Source of the DNA: Bifidobacteriaceae bacterium
GTDB taxonomy: Bacteria; Actinomycetota; Actinomycetes; Actinomycetales; WQXJ01
Length of the DNA: 12,627 bases
Direction: 5' to 3'
NCBI GenBank assembly: GCA_031265345.1
Contig: JAISCU010000071.1
Coordinates: 1 to 12,627, forward strand
In this document: in pieces, positions 1 to 7,021 of the stretch
Numbering within the stretch: position 1 is the stretch's first letter
Layout of the letters: every line of letters begins with the position of its first letter
Translations under genes and position numbers: made by a program
Notes under the pieces: generated by a model
What the model saw: only the letters and a program-made list of their open reading frames with translations
The model's database searches: none
What the model was told of the DNA's origin: nothing

Positions 1-804
1 ATGGGCGGATACGGGATCGTTGGCGGCCAGCTGCCACTGGCGACCGGCGCGGCGCTGGCGATCGACTACCGGGGCGGCCAGGAGGCCGTGGTCGCCACCA
101 TGGGCGACGGCACCACCAACATCGGCGCGTTCCACGAGTCGCTGAACATAGCCGCCCTCTGGAACTTGCCGATCGTGTACGTGGTGGACAACAACGAGCT
201 CGGCATGGGCACCCGCGTGGAACGCTCGTCCGCCCAGCCCGACCTGCACAAACGGGCTGCTTCCTACAAGATGGAGAGTGGCCGGGTGGACGGGCTGGAC
301 CCGGCCGCGGTCTTCGACGCCACTCGCCACGCGCTGACTCGGGCCCGCGCCGGGCACCCCTACCTGCTGGAGGTCATGACGGTCCGCCTCAAGGGGCACT
401 CGGTGGTCGATCCGGCGACCTACCGGACCAAGGACGAGTCCGCCGAGGCCCTGTCCCGCGATCCGTTGGCCCGCGCCGCCGCGCGTCTGCTCGAGTCCGG
501 GGCGGCCAGCCAGGACCAGTTGGACGCCTGGGACCAACAGGCGCACGATGCCGCCGTCCAGGCCGACCGGTTCGCCAAGGCCAGCCCCCTGCCGCCGGTC
601 GACAGCCTGTTCGATCACACCTATGCCACGCCGGTCCCGAACGAGTCCAGGCGCCTGCCCGGCGAGACGTTGTTTCCGGTGCCGCCCGAGACCCTTTGCG
701 TGTTGCCCAACGACTACTACGCGGCCGGGCGCGCGGCATCGGCGGCCTGGGAGTCCCAGGGAGCGGCCGGGGCGACGCGCCAGCCGATGGGGGTGGGAGC
801 ATGA
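1..804 (+). CDS. pdhA: Pyruvate dehydrogenase E1 component, alpha subunit (5' partial)
   Basis: This is the thiamine-diphosphate-binding half of the E1 heterotetramer, which decarboxylates pyruvate and passes the acetyl group to lipoyl-E2 in the cytoplasm. Visible in the 267 residues: the GIVGGQ segment (5-10), the ThDP/Mg motif starting GDG (35-37) and closing with NN (64-65) about 28 residues on, the VERSSAQPDL stretch (73-82), and the active-site loop LKGHSVVDPATYRTKDE (130-146) that corresponds to the regulatory loop of mitochondrial E1 alpha. E1 alpha chains are usually about 330-380 residues and carry roughly 100 residues before GIVGGQ, so the ATG at base 1 is an internal Met and the true start lies left of the window. 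The stop overlaps the E1 beta start as ATGA. The tail after residue 230 (many Ala and Gly) is not conserved in my recollection. Similarity favours the pyruvate enzyme; a branched-chain 2-oxoacid enzyme is the alternative. Confidence 0.93.
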   Translation: MGGYGIVGGQLPLATGAALAIDYRGGQEAVVATMGDGTTNIGAFHESLNIAALWNLPIVYVVDNNELGMGTRVERSSAQPDLHKRAASYKMESGRVDGLDPAAVFDATRHALTRARAGHPYLLEVMTVRLKGHSVVDPATYRTKDESAEALSRDPLARAAARLLESGAASQDQLDAWDQQAHDAAVQADRFAKASPLPPVDSLFDHTYATPVPNESRRLPGETLFPVPPETLCVLPNDYYAAGRAASAAWESQGAAGATRQPMGVGA

Positions 805-2000
805 CGGCGACCCTTCCGGCCCAGGGCGGTGCGCGCGGCGTGACCGATCCGGCAACCCGGACCAGCGGCACGGCTCGAACCGGCGCGCCAGGCGGGACCA
901 ACGCGGCGATCCGGACCAGCGCGCCGGGCGTGACCGCGCCGACGCCCCAGGGCGGCGCGCCGGGCGTGGCCAACCCAGCGGCCGAGACCACCATGACCTA
1001 CCGCGAGGCCTTGCGCACCACCTTGGCTGAGGAGATGCGGCGTGACCCTGACGTGTTCCTGATCGGCGAGGAGATCGGGCTGTTCGAGGGCTCGTACAAG
1101 ATCACCCAAGGCCTGTTGAAGGAATTCGGGCCGAAACGGGTGCGGGACACGCCGATCGCCGAGGAGGGGTTCACAGGAGCGGCGGTCGGGGCGGCGATGC
1201 TGGGGCTCAGGCCGATCGTCGAGTTGATGACGATCAACTTCTCGCTGCTGGCGCTGGACCAGATTGTGAACCACGCCGCCAAGATCTACGGCATGTTCGG
1301 CGGCCAGGTGCCGGTGCCCATGGTGATCCGCACGCCTGGAGGGGGCGGCCAGCAACTGGGCGCGACCCATTCCCAGAACGTCGAACTGTACTACTCATTC
1401 GTGCCGGGGCTGAAGGTCGTGGCTCCGGCCACGCCGGCGGACGCGCGCGGACTGCTGCTGGCGGCCATCCGCGACGACGACCCGGTCCTGTTCCTGGAGA
1501 ACCTGTCGCTCTACAACTCCAAGGGCGAGGTCGACTTGGACGCGCCGCCGCTGGAGATAGGCCGCGCGGCGGTCGTCCGTCCCGGCCGCGACCTGACCGT
1601 GATCGCGTATTCGCGCATGGTGACGGTGGCGCTGGAGGCCGCCCGGCACCTGGCCGCCACCGAAGGCGCGGACCTGGAGGTGATCGACCTGCGCTCGCTG
1701 CGGCCGCTCGACCGGCCCGCTTTCGTGGAGTCGGTGCGGCGCACGCACGCGGCGGTGGTGCTGGAGGACGATTGGCTGACCTACGGGATCGGCGCGGAGA
1801 TCGCGGCGACCATCGGCGAGGGGGCGTTCGACTATCTGGACGCGCCGGTGCGGCGGGTGGCCATGGCGGAGGTGCCAATGCCCTATTCCAAACCGCTGGA
1901 GACGGCGGCGTTGCCGCAGATGGGGGACGTGGTGCGGGCCATCAAGGAGACCCTGGCGGCGACCGGCTTCAACTATTCGAGGAGCGTGTCCCATGATTGA
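801..2000 (+). CDS. pdhB: Pyruvate dehydrogenase E1 component, beta subunit
   Basis: This is the partner of E1 alpha; the two form the alpha2-beta2 E1 that feeds acetyl groups to E2. With the start at 801 it has 399 residues. The conserved core begins at Met65 (TYREALRTTLAEEM) and shows GEEIGLFEGSYKITQGL (89-105), the catalytic-Glu segment DTPIAEEGF (E121), THSQ with the likely active-site His190, and PGLKVVAPATPADARGLL (202-219), closely like pyruvate dehydrogenase beta chains. Family members are about 325-340 residues, so residues 1-64 are an extra, repeat-rich Gly/Ala/Pro/Thr segment. The 801 start is chosen because ATGA overlaps the E1 alpha stop and suggests translational coupling. An internal ATG at 993 would give a normal-length 335-residue protein, but its upstream bases show no good ribosome-binding site. 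The stop overlaps the E2 start by 8 bases. The function is secure; the start is uncertain. Confidence 0.93.
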   Translation: MTATLPAQGGARGVTDPATRTSGTARTGAPGGTNAAIRTSAPGVTAPTPQGGAPGVANPAAETTMTYREALRTTLAEEMRRDPDVFLIGEEIGLFEGSYKITQGLLKEFGPKRVRDTPIAEEGFTGAAVGAAMLGLRPIVELMTINFSLLALDQIVNHAAKIYGMFGGQVPVPMVIRTPGGGGQQLGATHSQNVELYYSFVPGLKVVAPATPADARGLLLAAIRDDDPVLFLENLSLYNSKGEVDLDAPPLEIGRAAVVRPGRDLTVIAYSRMVTVALEAARHLAATEGADLEVIDLRSLRPLDRPAFVESVRRTHAAVVLEDDWLTYGIGAEIAATIGEGAFDYLDAPVRRVAMAEVPMPYSKPLETAALPQMGDVVRAIKETLAATGFNYSRSVSHD

Positions 2001-3657
2001 GATCACCATGCCGCGCCTGTCCGACACGATGGAGGAGGGCGCGATAGCGTCCTGGCAGGTCTCGCCCGGCGACGACGTCTCGCCTGGCGACGTCCTGGCC
2101 GAGGTCGAGACCGACAAGGCGGTGATGGACTTCGAGGCCTACGATTCCGGGCGGATCGACCGGCTGCTGGTCGAGCCCGGCGCGGTCGTGGCGATCGGGC
2201 AGCCGATAGCCCTGCTGGACGACGGTTCGGGCGAGGCTCCGTCGGAGTCCGGCTCGGGCGCGCTTTCGGGCGAGAGCGCGGCCCCGCCGGTCGTGGGAGC
2301 GCGTGGCGGCGAGGCGCGGGAATTGGGCTCGGGGGAGGCTCCGCGGGTCGAGGGCATGGGTTCGAGTTCGAGTTCGGGTTCGGGCTCGGGCGAGGCTGGC
2401 GCTGGCACTAGGACCGAGAGCGGTGTTGGGGCCGGTGCGCTGTCGTCTGACACCCTGTCCGATGCCGTCGGGTCGTCTTCGCCAGGAACGTCGCCGGGGC
2501 TCGAAACGGCCGGGTCGCCGCCGCAAAGCTCGCCGGACACGGGTTGGTGCCAGGCACCAACCCGTGTTCCGCCTACACCCGCCCCTCAATCGCGGAGCCC
2601 CAAAGTGGATACCGGGACCCCTTTGACCGGGGCGCCACCGGACAACCGATTGCCGCACAACATTCCGGCTGGGCCGGTGCTGGCCTCGCCGTTGGTCCGG
2701 CGCATGGCCCGCGACCACGACCTCGACTTGCGTCGGATCGCCGGGTCCGGGCCGGGCGGCCGGGTCATCCGGCTGGATGTGGAGCGGGCCTTGGAGAGCC
2801 AGAACCTGGTGGCCGCAGATTCGCGGGCTGCGGAGGTCGGCACCGCCGCAGGCGCGGGCGCCGCTGTGACGCCCAACCTGACCGGAGCGGGGCTGGGCGG
2901 GGCGAGCGGTGCTGGGGGAGCGGCATCGTCCACGGGGAAGACTGCCATGTCCGGAGACGACCCGCGCGCGCCGGTCGAGGTGCCGGTCAGCGCGCTCAGG
3001 CGGGTGATCGCGCGGCGGCTGACGGAGGCGGCGCGGGAGATCCCGGTGTTCACCGTCACCCTGCCGGTCCGGGCCGACGCCCTGCTGGGGCTGCGCAAGG
3101 AGATGAACGCGCACTTGGCGGCGGCGGGGCGAGGCAAGGTGTCGGTCAACGACCTGGTGGTCAAAGCGGCGGCGCTGGCGCTGCGCCAATACCCAGCGGT
3201 CAACGCCAGTTGGGCCGAGGACCGCATCTTGATGCACGGGCGGGTCAACGTCGGGATCGCGGTGGCGACCGAACGCGGGCTGATGGTGCCGGTGATCCCG
3301 GACGCCGACCTGAAGACGCCTACTGGGATCGGGGCCGAGGCGAGGTCGTTGGCCGGGTTGGCGGCGGAGTCGAAGCTCGCTCCGGAGCAGATGAGCGGCG
3401 GCACGTTCACGGTCTCCAACCTGGGCATGTACGGGGTGGAGCAGTTCACTGCGATCATCAACCCGCCCGAGGCGGCCATCGTGGCGGTTGGCGCCGCGCG
3501 GCCGGAATTGGCGTTGGAGGGCGCTGACGTGGTGTCGCACCAGGTCATGCGGCTCACCCTGTCTTGCGATCACCGGCTGATCGACGGCGCGCTCGGCGCG
3601 CAGTTCCTGACCGCGATGCGCGAACTGCTGGAGAACCCCTGGTCGCTGGTGGCCTGA
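1993..3657 (+). CDS. pdhC: Dihydrolipoamide acetyltransferase (E2) of pyruvate dehydrogenase
   Basis: This 554-residue core enzyme carries acetyl groups on a lipoyl lysine and transfers them to CoA. In order: one lipoyl domain (1-76) with lipoylated Lys42 in ETDKAVMD; a very long Ser/Gly/Glu/Pro linker (77-227); the peripheral-subunit-binding domain (about 228-266, ASPLVRRMARDHDLDL then GSGPGGRVIRLDV); a second Ala/Gly linker (267-326); and the catalytic acyltransferase domain (327-554) with SCDHRLIDG, in which His527 and Asp531 are the HxxxDG catalytic residues. The start lies inside the end of E1 beta (8-base overlap), fitting tight coupling in one operon. Odd points: residues 181-193 are encoded by a near-perfect DNA palindrome and contain the only Trp and Cys of the first linker, and a second imperfect palindrome follows. 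No E3 gene lies downstream. The reading as pyruvate E2 rests on the adjacent E1 genes. Confidence 0.95.
   Translation: MIEITMPRLSDTMEEGAIASWQVSPGDDVSPGDVLAEVETDKAVMDFEAYDSGRIDRLLVEPGAVVAIGQPIALLDDGSGEAPSESGSGALSGESAAPPVVGARGGEARELGSGEAPRVEGMGSSSSSGSGSGEAGAGTRTESGVGAGALSSDTLSDAVGSSSPGTSPGLETAGSPPQSSPDTGWCQAPTRVPPTPAPQSRSPKVDTGTPLTGAPPDNRLPHNIPAGPVLASPLVRRMARDHDLDLRRIAGSGPGGRVIRLDVERALESQNLVAADSRAAEVGTAAGAGAAVTPNLTGAGLGGASGAGGAASSTGKTAMSGDDPRAPVEVPVSALRRVIARRLTEAAREIPVFTVTLPVRADALLGLRKEMNAHLAAAGRGKVSVNDLVVKAAALALRQYPAVNASWAEDRILMHGRVNVGIAVATERGLMVPVIPDADLKTPTGIGAEARSLAGLAAESKLAPEQMSGGTFTVSNLGMYGVEQFTAIINPPEAAIVAVGAARPELALEGADVVSHQVMRLTLSCDHRLIDGALGAQFLTAMRELLENPWSLVA
2535..2569. repeat. Near-perfect palindrome inside the E2 linker
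   Basis: ACACGGGTTGGTGCC (2537-2551) and its exact reverse complement (2553-2567) are separated by a single A at 2552. This is a 15-bp perfect stem, extended by a G-T and a G-C pair to 2535 and 2569. The reading frame passes straight through, encoding E2 residues 181-193. It looks like a small palindromic element rather than selected protein sequence, because the surrounding linker is low-complexity Ser/Gly/Pro while this piece adds Trp and Cys. Confidence 0.85.
2601..2625. repeat. Imperfect palindrome following the E2-linker palindrome
   Basis: CAAAG-T-GG (2601-2608) can pair with CC-C-CTTTG (2618-2625), giving seven pairs of eight around a 9-base loop. It lies 31 bases after the stronger palindrome in the same protein linker, so the two may be parts of one inserted element. 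Alone it would be weak evidence. Confidence 0.45.
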
Positions 3658-3893
3658 CCGGCTGCGCGGAGCGTGGCCCCGGATCTGCAACTTGACGTGT
3701 TTCGGCGCTTTGGCGCAACCGGCCGCGTACCGTTTCGTGACCTCAGCTCTTGGCTGCATCGACAGCCTGCTTCCCATGCGCCCACCGTGACAGCCATCAG
3801 CCACGGGCATAGAAGGCGGTCGCTACACGGACAAGAAACCGGGAGGTATGGACCTCCTCCACGCCGACCATAATGAAGAAGCATGTCTCGGAT

Positions 3894-3899
3894 TTGACA
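3894..3899 (+). promoter_or_regulatory. Candidate -35 box upstream of the secreted-protein gene
   Basis: The sequence is a perfect TTGACA, and the bases 17-18 downstream (TTTAGG/TTAGGT) match a -10 box poorly. The near-palindrome GACAAGCGCTGTC (3896-3908) overlaps it and could be an operator. The distance to the GTG start is about 130 bases. Confidence 0.3.
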
Positions 3900-3933
3900 A
3901 GCGCTGTCGGCACATGTTTAGGTGGTCATGCGC

Positions 3934-3961
3934 TGATCAATAGTGCCGCACAAATTGATCA
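3934..3961. repeat. 8-bp inverted repeat in the 5' leader
   Basis: TGATCAAT (3934-3941) and its exact complement ATTGATCA (3954-3961) are separated by 12 bases. The repeat lies between the candidate promoter and the gene starting at 4030. It could be an operator for a dimeric regulator or a leader hairpin; the sequence does not decide. Confidence 0.5.
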
Positions 3962-4015
3962 ACAGGGGGAAGCGCAAGAAACCCTGGTGGCCGTTTGTAG
4001 CCAATTGCACAATCC

Positions 4016-4021
4016 AGGAGG
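4016..4021 (+). promoter_or_regulatory. Strong ribosome-binding site fixing the GTG start at 4030
   Basis: A perfect AGGAGG is followed by 8 bases and then GTG. The following codons form a signal peptide, which confirms this start over the upstream in-frame ATG at 3943. Confidence 0.88.
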
Positions 4022-4029
4022 ACGAATCA

Positions 4030-4488
4030 GTGAATCTGAAGAAAAGACTAACAACCATAGCGATTTCGGTAATGGCGCTTGGTGCTGCCGTATTCGCCGG
4101 TGAATCGTTGAGCGGGGGCGCGCCTGTCGCCGAAGCGGCGGCCACTCCGACCTGCACCACCATGAAATACGTGAACCGTTATGGGGTGGGCTACCATCTG
4201 CCCGCGGCGAGTAACGGGAGCACGATCTGCGTGGTCGGCCCCGCCAACGGGGGAACGAAGCTGGTGTCGGTTGAAGTAATCCAGAACGCTGCACGGGCCG
4301 AGTCCTACAAGTTCAACATCGCGAAGGACGGATACTACGGCGAGCAGACGGCAGGCTTCATCAGGTACGTCCAGGACGAAGCCGAAATCGCTGTTGACGG
4401 GATCTACGGGCCGCAGACCTGCGTCGAAACGTTCTGGCCCGTCCAGGTGGGCTCGACTATTGCGGTGCGACCGGCGTCCTGCGCATGA
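4030..4488 (+). CDS. Secreted protein with peptidoglycan-binding-like repeat motifs
   Basis: This 152-residue protein carries a Sec signal peptide: NLKKRL, a hydrophobic stretch at about 8-24, and a likely signal-peptidase site after AEA (34-36). The mature part has four cysteines (C42, C67, C131, C151), which could form two disulfides. Residues 95-135 contain two copies of a DGxYGxxT motif (D100-T107 and D123-T130) spaced like the repeats of the PGBD-1 peptidoglycan-binding fold, with a Q at 115. No catalytic domain is attached, so a cell-wall-binding or sensory role is the inference. The start is GTG with a perfect AGGAGG 8 bases upstream. Its stop overlaps the next gene as ATGA, so the two probably form one transcript and may act together outside the membrane. 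The domain call is from motif pattern only. Confidence 0.75.
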   Translation: MNLKKRLTTIAISVMALGAAVFAGESLSGGAPVAEAAATPTCTTMKYVNRYGVGYHLPAASNGSTICVVGPANGGTKLVSVEVIQNAARAESYKFNIAKDGYYGEQTAGFIRYVQDEAEIAVDGIYGPQTCVETFWPVQVGSTIAVRPASCA

Positions 4489-5702
4489 GAGCAGTTCGTC
4501 GCAGCCCTCTGTCCGCCTGGCGCTCGAGGAGAGGGCCCGCAACGATGGTGGGCCCGGTGAACGTTCTGGCGATCACAATGCTGGCATTGTCAGGCTGTTC
4601 GGGCGGTATCCCAGATGATGAGGACGCGAGCACGATGGTCAGGGGCGCCCAGACGCAGTCGTCGCCTCAAGGGAATAGCGAGTTGCCTAAAGCAGCGACC
4701 GTCACGACGTCACCGATCGAATTGCCATTTGCTGCATATTTCCGTGCCGGCAACATTGTGACAGAAGCGCTGATTCGAAGCCAGGACTCCTTGATGGACG
4801 AATGGAAGAACGATCACCAAGCATTCGTCTCCCGTTGCATGAGGGACACTGGCTTCGAGTACTATCCGGTCGAATATGTGCCGCCGGAACCCTTATCCGA
4901 AGAAACCGCGCTCTACAGATTCGGCGATTCCTTGCCACTCCCGTCATTGCCTGACTCCCGGGAAGAGGCCCGAAGAGTTGGCTACGGGGTGCTTAGTTTT
5001 GAGGAATGGTCAGGGAGCGCACAATTCCAAAGCCCTGAACCGGGCGGTGAGGCGGAAAACGAGGCATACGTAGCCTCGTTATCTGACTCTGCGAGACGAG
5101 AGTATAACTTGGCGCTGACTGGATACGGTGATGATCCCCACGTCCAAGAAAGGCCGAATAGCTGTATAGACCGGGCTGACTCAGGATTTCCCCGGCCGGA
5201 TCCGGTTCCCTCCGACTTCTTGGAGCCCCTGGATGCGATGTCGGGCTTCTTCGGGCTGCTGCTCGGAGCCACGGCGGATGAGATGACCGAACGATTTCCC
5301 GATTCCATCTACGCGAATTCCGACCTGGTGGCCCTGGACAATGAGTACGTCCGTTGCGTGGTTGACCGGGGCTTGACTCTGGTCGGTGGTTCGCCGCTCC
5401 TGGGTCCGGTGGCCACGTTCACTCATGCGGTGTTTACTGCGGTCGACGGTTCGGTGTTCGACTACTCGGAAACATCGACGGAGGATGAGATACCGATCGA
5501 ACAACGTTCGTTGACGGGCTCGGGGGCCGAACGAGAGGTCGCGGCAATTGACTTCGAGTGTCGTGAGCAGACGGATTACGTGCTTCGGTTCGCTAAGATA
5601 GTGCATGACCTCGAGGAGGCCTACGTTCTCGGGCATGCGACTGAATTGGACCGAATGATGGCAGCGATCGACAGGACCCTCAAGGATCTGGACGCTGCCT
5701 GA
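4485..5702 (+). CDS. Putative lipoprotein of unknown function
   Basis: This 405-residue protein, if started at 4485, has an N-terminus with several Arg, a hydrophobic segment and a lipobox ALSGC. Lipidation is predicted at Cys38, so it should be anchored on the outer face of the membrane. An alternative ATG at 4545 has a purine-rich GAGGAGAGG upstream but would leave a signal sequence without a basic N-region; the ATGA overlap with the preceding gene and the charge pattern favour 4485. Four cysteines remain in the mature protein (C118, C227, C291, C359). C118 sits in CMRDTGFEYYP, and C291 (VRCVVDRGL) and C359 (FECREQ) resemble it, hinting at an internally repeated Cys-containing helix. I do not recognise the family. 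Codon use is unlike the neighbours: two TTA leucines (4893, 5079) and several AGA and ATA codons, consistent with acquisition or low expression. Confidence 0.8.
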   Translation: MRAVRRSPLSAWRSRRGPATMVGPVNVLAITMLALSGCSGGIPDDEDASTMVRGAQTQSSPQGNSELPKAATVTTSPIELPFAAYFRAGNIVTEALIRSQDSLMDEWKNDHQAFVSRCMRDTGFEYYPVEYVPPEPLSEETALYRFGDSLPLPSLPDSREEARRVGYGVLSFEEWSGSAQFQSPEPGGEAENEAYVASLSDSARREYNLALTGYGDDPHVQERPNSCIDRADSGFPRPDPVPSDFLEPLDAMSGFFGLLLGATADEMTERFPDSIYANSDLVALDNEYVRCVVDRGLTLVGGSPLLGPVATFTHAVFTAVDGSVFDYSETSTEDEIPIEQRSLTGSGAEREVAAIDFECREQTDYVLRFAKIVHDLEEAYVLGHATELDRMMAAIDRTLKDLDAA

Positions 5703-5817
5703 TCGCTGATGCGCTTGGGGCAAGGCGTTCGCGACCGCCGTGCTGGAGAACCGCCGCAGAGCCCTAGTCGCTAGTGGCCTGATTCGCAGTTCGGGGTGGT
5801 TTGAGCAGCTTGATCCG
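5703..5817. other. Short intergenic stretch left of the insertion sequence
   Basis: I see no gene and no convincing terminator here. The last bases (GATCCG, 5812-5817) echo the bases just outside the other end of the insertion sequence in inverted orientation. Confidence 0.4.
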
Positions 5818-5842
5818 CTAGATGGTTGATTCCAGGGGGTGT
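5818..5842 (+). repeat. Left terminal inverted repeat of the insertion sequence
   Basis: This 25-bp sequence is the exact reverse complement of 6829-6853. It begins CTAGATGGTTG and ends CAGGGGGTGT. Confidence 0.93.
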
Positions 5843-5926
5843 GGCGGCGTGTCGTGGTGATTCTTGGGGGCGAGGGAGCCCATGATCGGTGGTGTAGTCA
5901 CTTCCCCAATCAAAGGACTGGTTCTG

Positions 5927-6829
5927 ATGGACACCGACCTGGACACCCTCGCCACCACACTCCACGTCACCGTCGACGACTTGTTGGCCGCCCATCCCGA
6001 GCGGCTCCCGGAAAGGCCCGGTGTCGGGTTCTTCCCAAAGACGTCGGATAGCGAGATCATCACTCTGGCGGTCCTCCAGGTGTTGCTGGACTACCATGAC
6101 GAGCGGCGTTGGATCAGGCATGTGAAACTGCATCTGGCCTGCTGGTTCCCGCGGGTGCCGAACCAGCCCGGGTACAACAAGCGGCTCCGCGAGCTGGCCC
6201 GGACGCTGGTGTTGGTGAGCCAGGTGCTGGCCGCCTCGACGGACCAGTGGTCGGACGGGGTGTGGGTGGTGGACTCCACCCCGGTCGAGTGCGGCCGGTC
6301 GCGGGAGACCGCCAAGCGGTCCGAGGTGGCCGGGTGGGCCGAGTACGGGTATTGCGCGTCCCACACGCGGTACTTCTGGGGGCTGCGCCCGCGCCTGGCG
6401 CGCGCCTTGTCCGGGCTGGTGGTCGGGTTCGGGCTGGGCGGCGCGAAGGGCGACGAGCGCGAGGCGTTGTGCTGGATCCTGTCGGGCCTGGAGCGAGGGC
6501 CGGGGCAGACCATCATCGCGGACAAGGCTTACTACGGCAAAGGGTTCGAGGCGGACCTGGAATCGCAGGATCTGGTGCTGCTGCGCAAGGCCCGCAAGTC
6601 CGAGCGGCCCAGGCCCGGCGCCCGCTATTTCAAGCCGTTGCGGCAGGTCATCGAGTCGATCAACGACACGCTCAAGACCCGGCTGAGCCTCGAGCTGCAC
6701 GGCGGGAGGACCGTCGCGGGGGTGTGCGCCCGCGTCGCTCAACGGATCCTCGCGCTCAACGCGGTGGTCTGGTTCAACGAGCTATGCGGCGCCCCGGTGC
6801 TGCGCTCACTGACCGCCTACGACCACTGA
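5927..6829 (+). CDS. IS982-family DDE transposase
   Basis: This 300-residue transposase catalyses cut-and-join movement of the surrounding element. The start at 5927 (MDTDLDTLATTLHVTVDDL) matches the family's usual N-terminus and has AAAGGA 9 bases upstream. An in-frame ATG at 5864 would add 21 atypical residues. Visible catalytic motifs are the first Asp in VVDSTPVE, the second in IADKAYYG and the Glu in QVIESINDTLK. The family signature SHTRYFWGLRPRL and the C-terminal HGGRTVAGVCARVAQRILALN are also present. The frame is uninterrupted, so the protein should be complete. Its stop codon overlaps the first base of the right inverted repeat. Codon use is GC-rich like the housekeeping genes rather than the AT-richer pair to its left. 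Confidence 0.95.
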   Translation: MDTDLDTLATTLHVTVDDLLAAHPERLPERPGVGFFPKTSDSEIITLAVLQVLLDYHDERRWIRHVKLHLACWFPRVPNQPGYNKRLRELARTLVLVSQVLAASTDQWSDGVWVVDSTPVECGRSRETAKRSEVAGWAEYGYCASHTRYFWGLRPRLARALSGLVVGFGLGGAKGDEREALCWILSGLERGPGQTIIADKAYYGKGFEADLESQDLVLLRKARKSERPRPGARYFKPLRQVIESINDTLKTRLSLELHGGRTVAGVCARVAQRILALNAVVWFNELCGAPVLRSLTAYDH

Positions 6830-6853
6830 CACCCCCTGGAATCAACCATCTAG
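6829..6853 (-). repeat. Right terminal inverted repeat of the insertion sequence
   Basis: This 25-bp sequence is the exact reverse complement of 5818-5842. The transposase stop codon ends on its first base. Confidence 0.93.
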
Positions 6854-7021
6854 TGGATCGGAACACTGGACCCGCTCGCATTCCCTAATCCTGCGATTAG
6901 ACCCGACCACCCAGGCCCAGGCCTGGTCGCAAGCCAACGCCGCGCGCAGAAGGGCGGTGTCGAACCGGTCGGAACCGCGCACGGGCATGGCCAGTCGGCG
7001 CTCGTTGGCGCGCCGTGTCAT
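6854..7021. other. Gene-poor stretch right of the insertion sequence, possible gene remnant
   Basis: No intact gene is visible. On the - strand a short frame begins with ATG at 6990-6992 (MPVRGSDRFDTALLRAALA) and runs into the insertion sequence, where it stops. It has ordinary high-GC codon use and could be the 5' stub of a gene cut by the insertion, though I cannot find a clear continuation left of 5818. A small hairpin CTAATC-CTGC-GATTAG lies at 6885-6900 and might help end transcription from the toxin gene. Confidence 0.3.

Larger units (their letters stand above)
3658..4029 (+). other. Intergenic region between the dehydrogenase operon and the secreted-protein pair
   Basis: I find no convincing gene in these 372 bases. 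Visible structure: a short hairpin GGAGGT-ATGG-ACCTCC at 3842-3857 (6-bp stem, no T run, so a poor intrinsic terminator), a perfect TTGACA at 3894-3899 that could be a -35 box, and an 8-bp inverted repeat at 3934-3961. Short open frames on both strands show no recognisable protein. The second half is clearly AT-richer than the dehydrogenase genes and most likely holds the promoter and 5' leader of the gene at 4030. Confidence 0.5.
5818..6853 (+). mobile_element. IS982-family insertion sequence, apparently intact
   Basis: The element is 1036 bp long with perfect 25-bp terminal inverted repeats at 5818-5842 and 6829-6853 (outer bases CTAGATGGTTGATTCC). The match continues outward as GATCC on both sides with one mismatched base between, so the true tip may be at 5812/6859. 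A single full-length transposase fills it. I find no clear direct target duplication next to either tip. The perfect repeats and intact gene suggest a recent or still active copy. It lies between the + strand lipoprotein gene and the - strand toxin gene. Confidence 0.9.

Noticed and set aside
1969..3810. Open frame of 613 codons on the - strand
   Set aside because: It is antisense to E2 and shows composition typical of the complement of GC-rich codons, with no recognisable domain.
3842..3857. Intrinsic terminator after E2
   Set aside because: The GGAGGT/ACCTCC hairpin is real but has only six pairs, lies nearly 200 bases after the stop and has no T run.
3943..4029. Upstream ATG start for the secreted protein at 3943
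   Set aside because: It would put 29 charged residues before the signal peptide and ignore the perfect AGGAGG in front of the GTG at 4030.
5864..5926. Longer transposase start at 5864
   Set aside because: The extra 21 residues do not fit the family, while the ATG at 5927 has a ribosome-binding site at good spacing and the canonical N-terminus.
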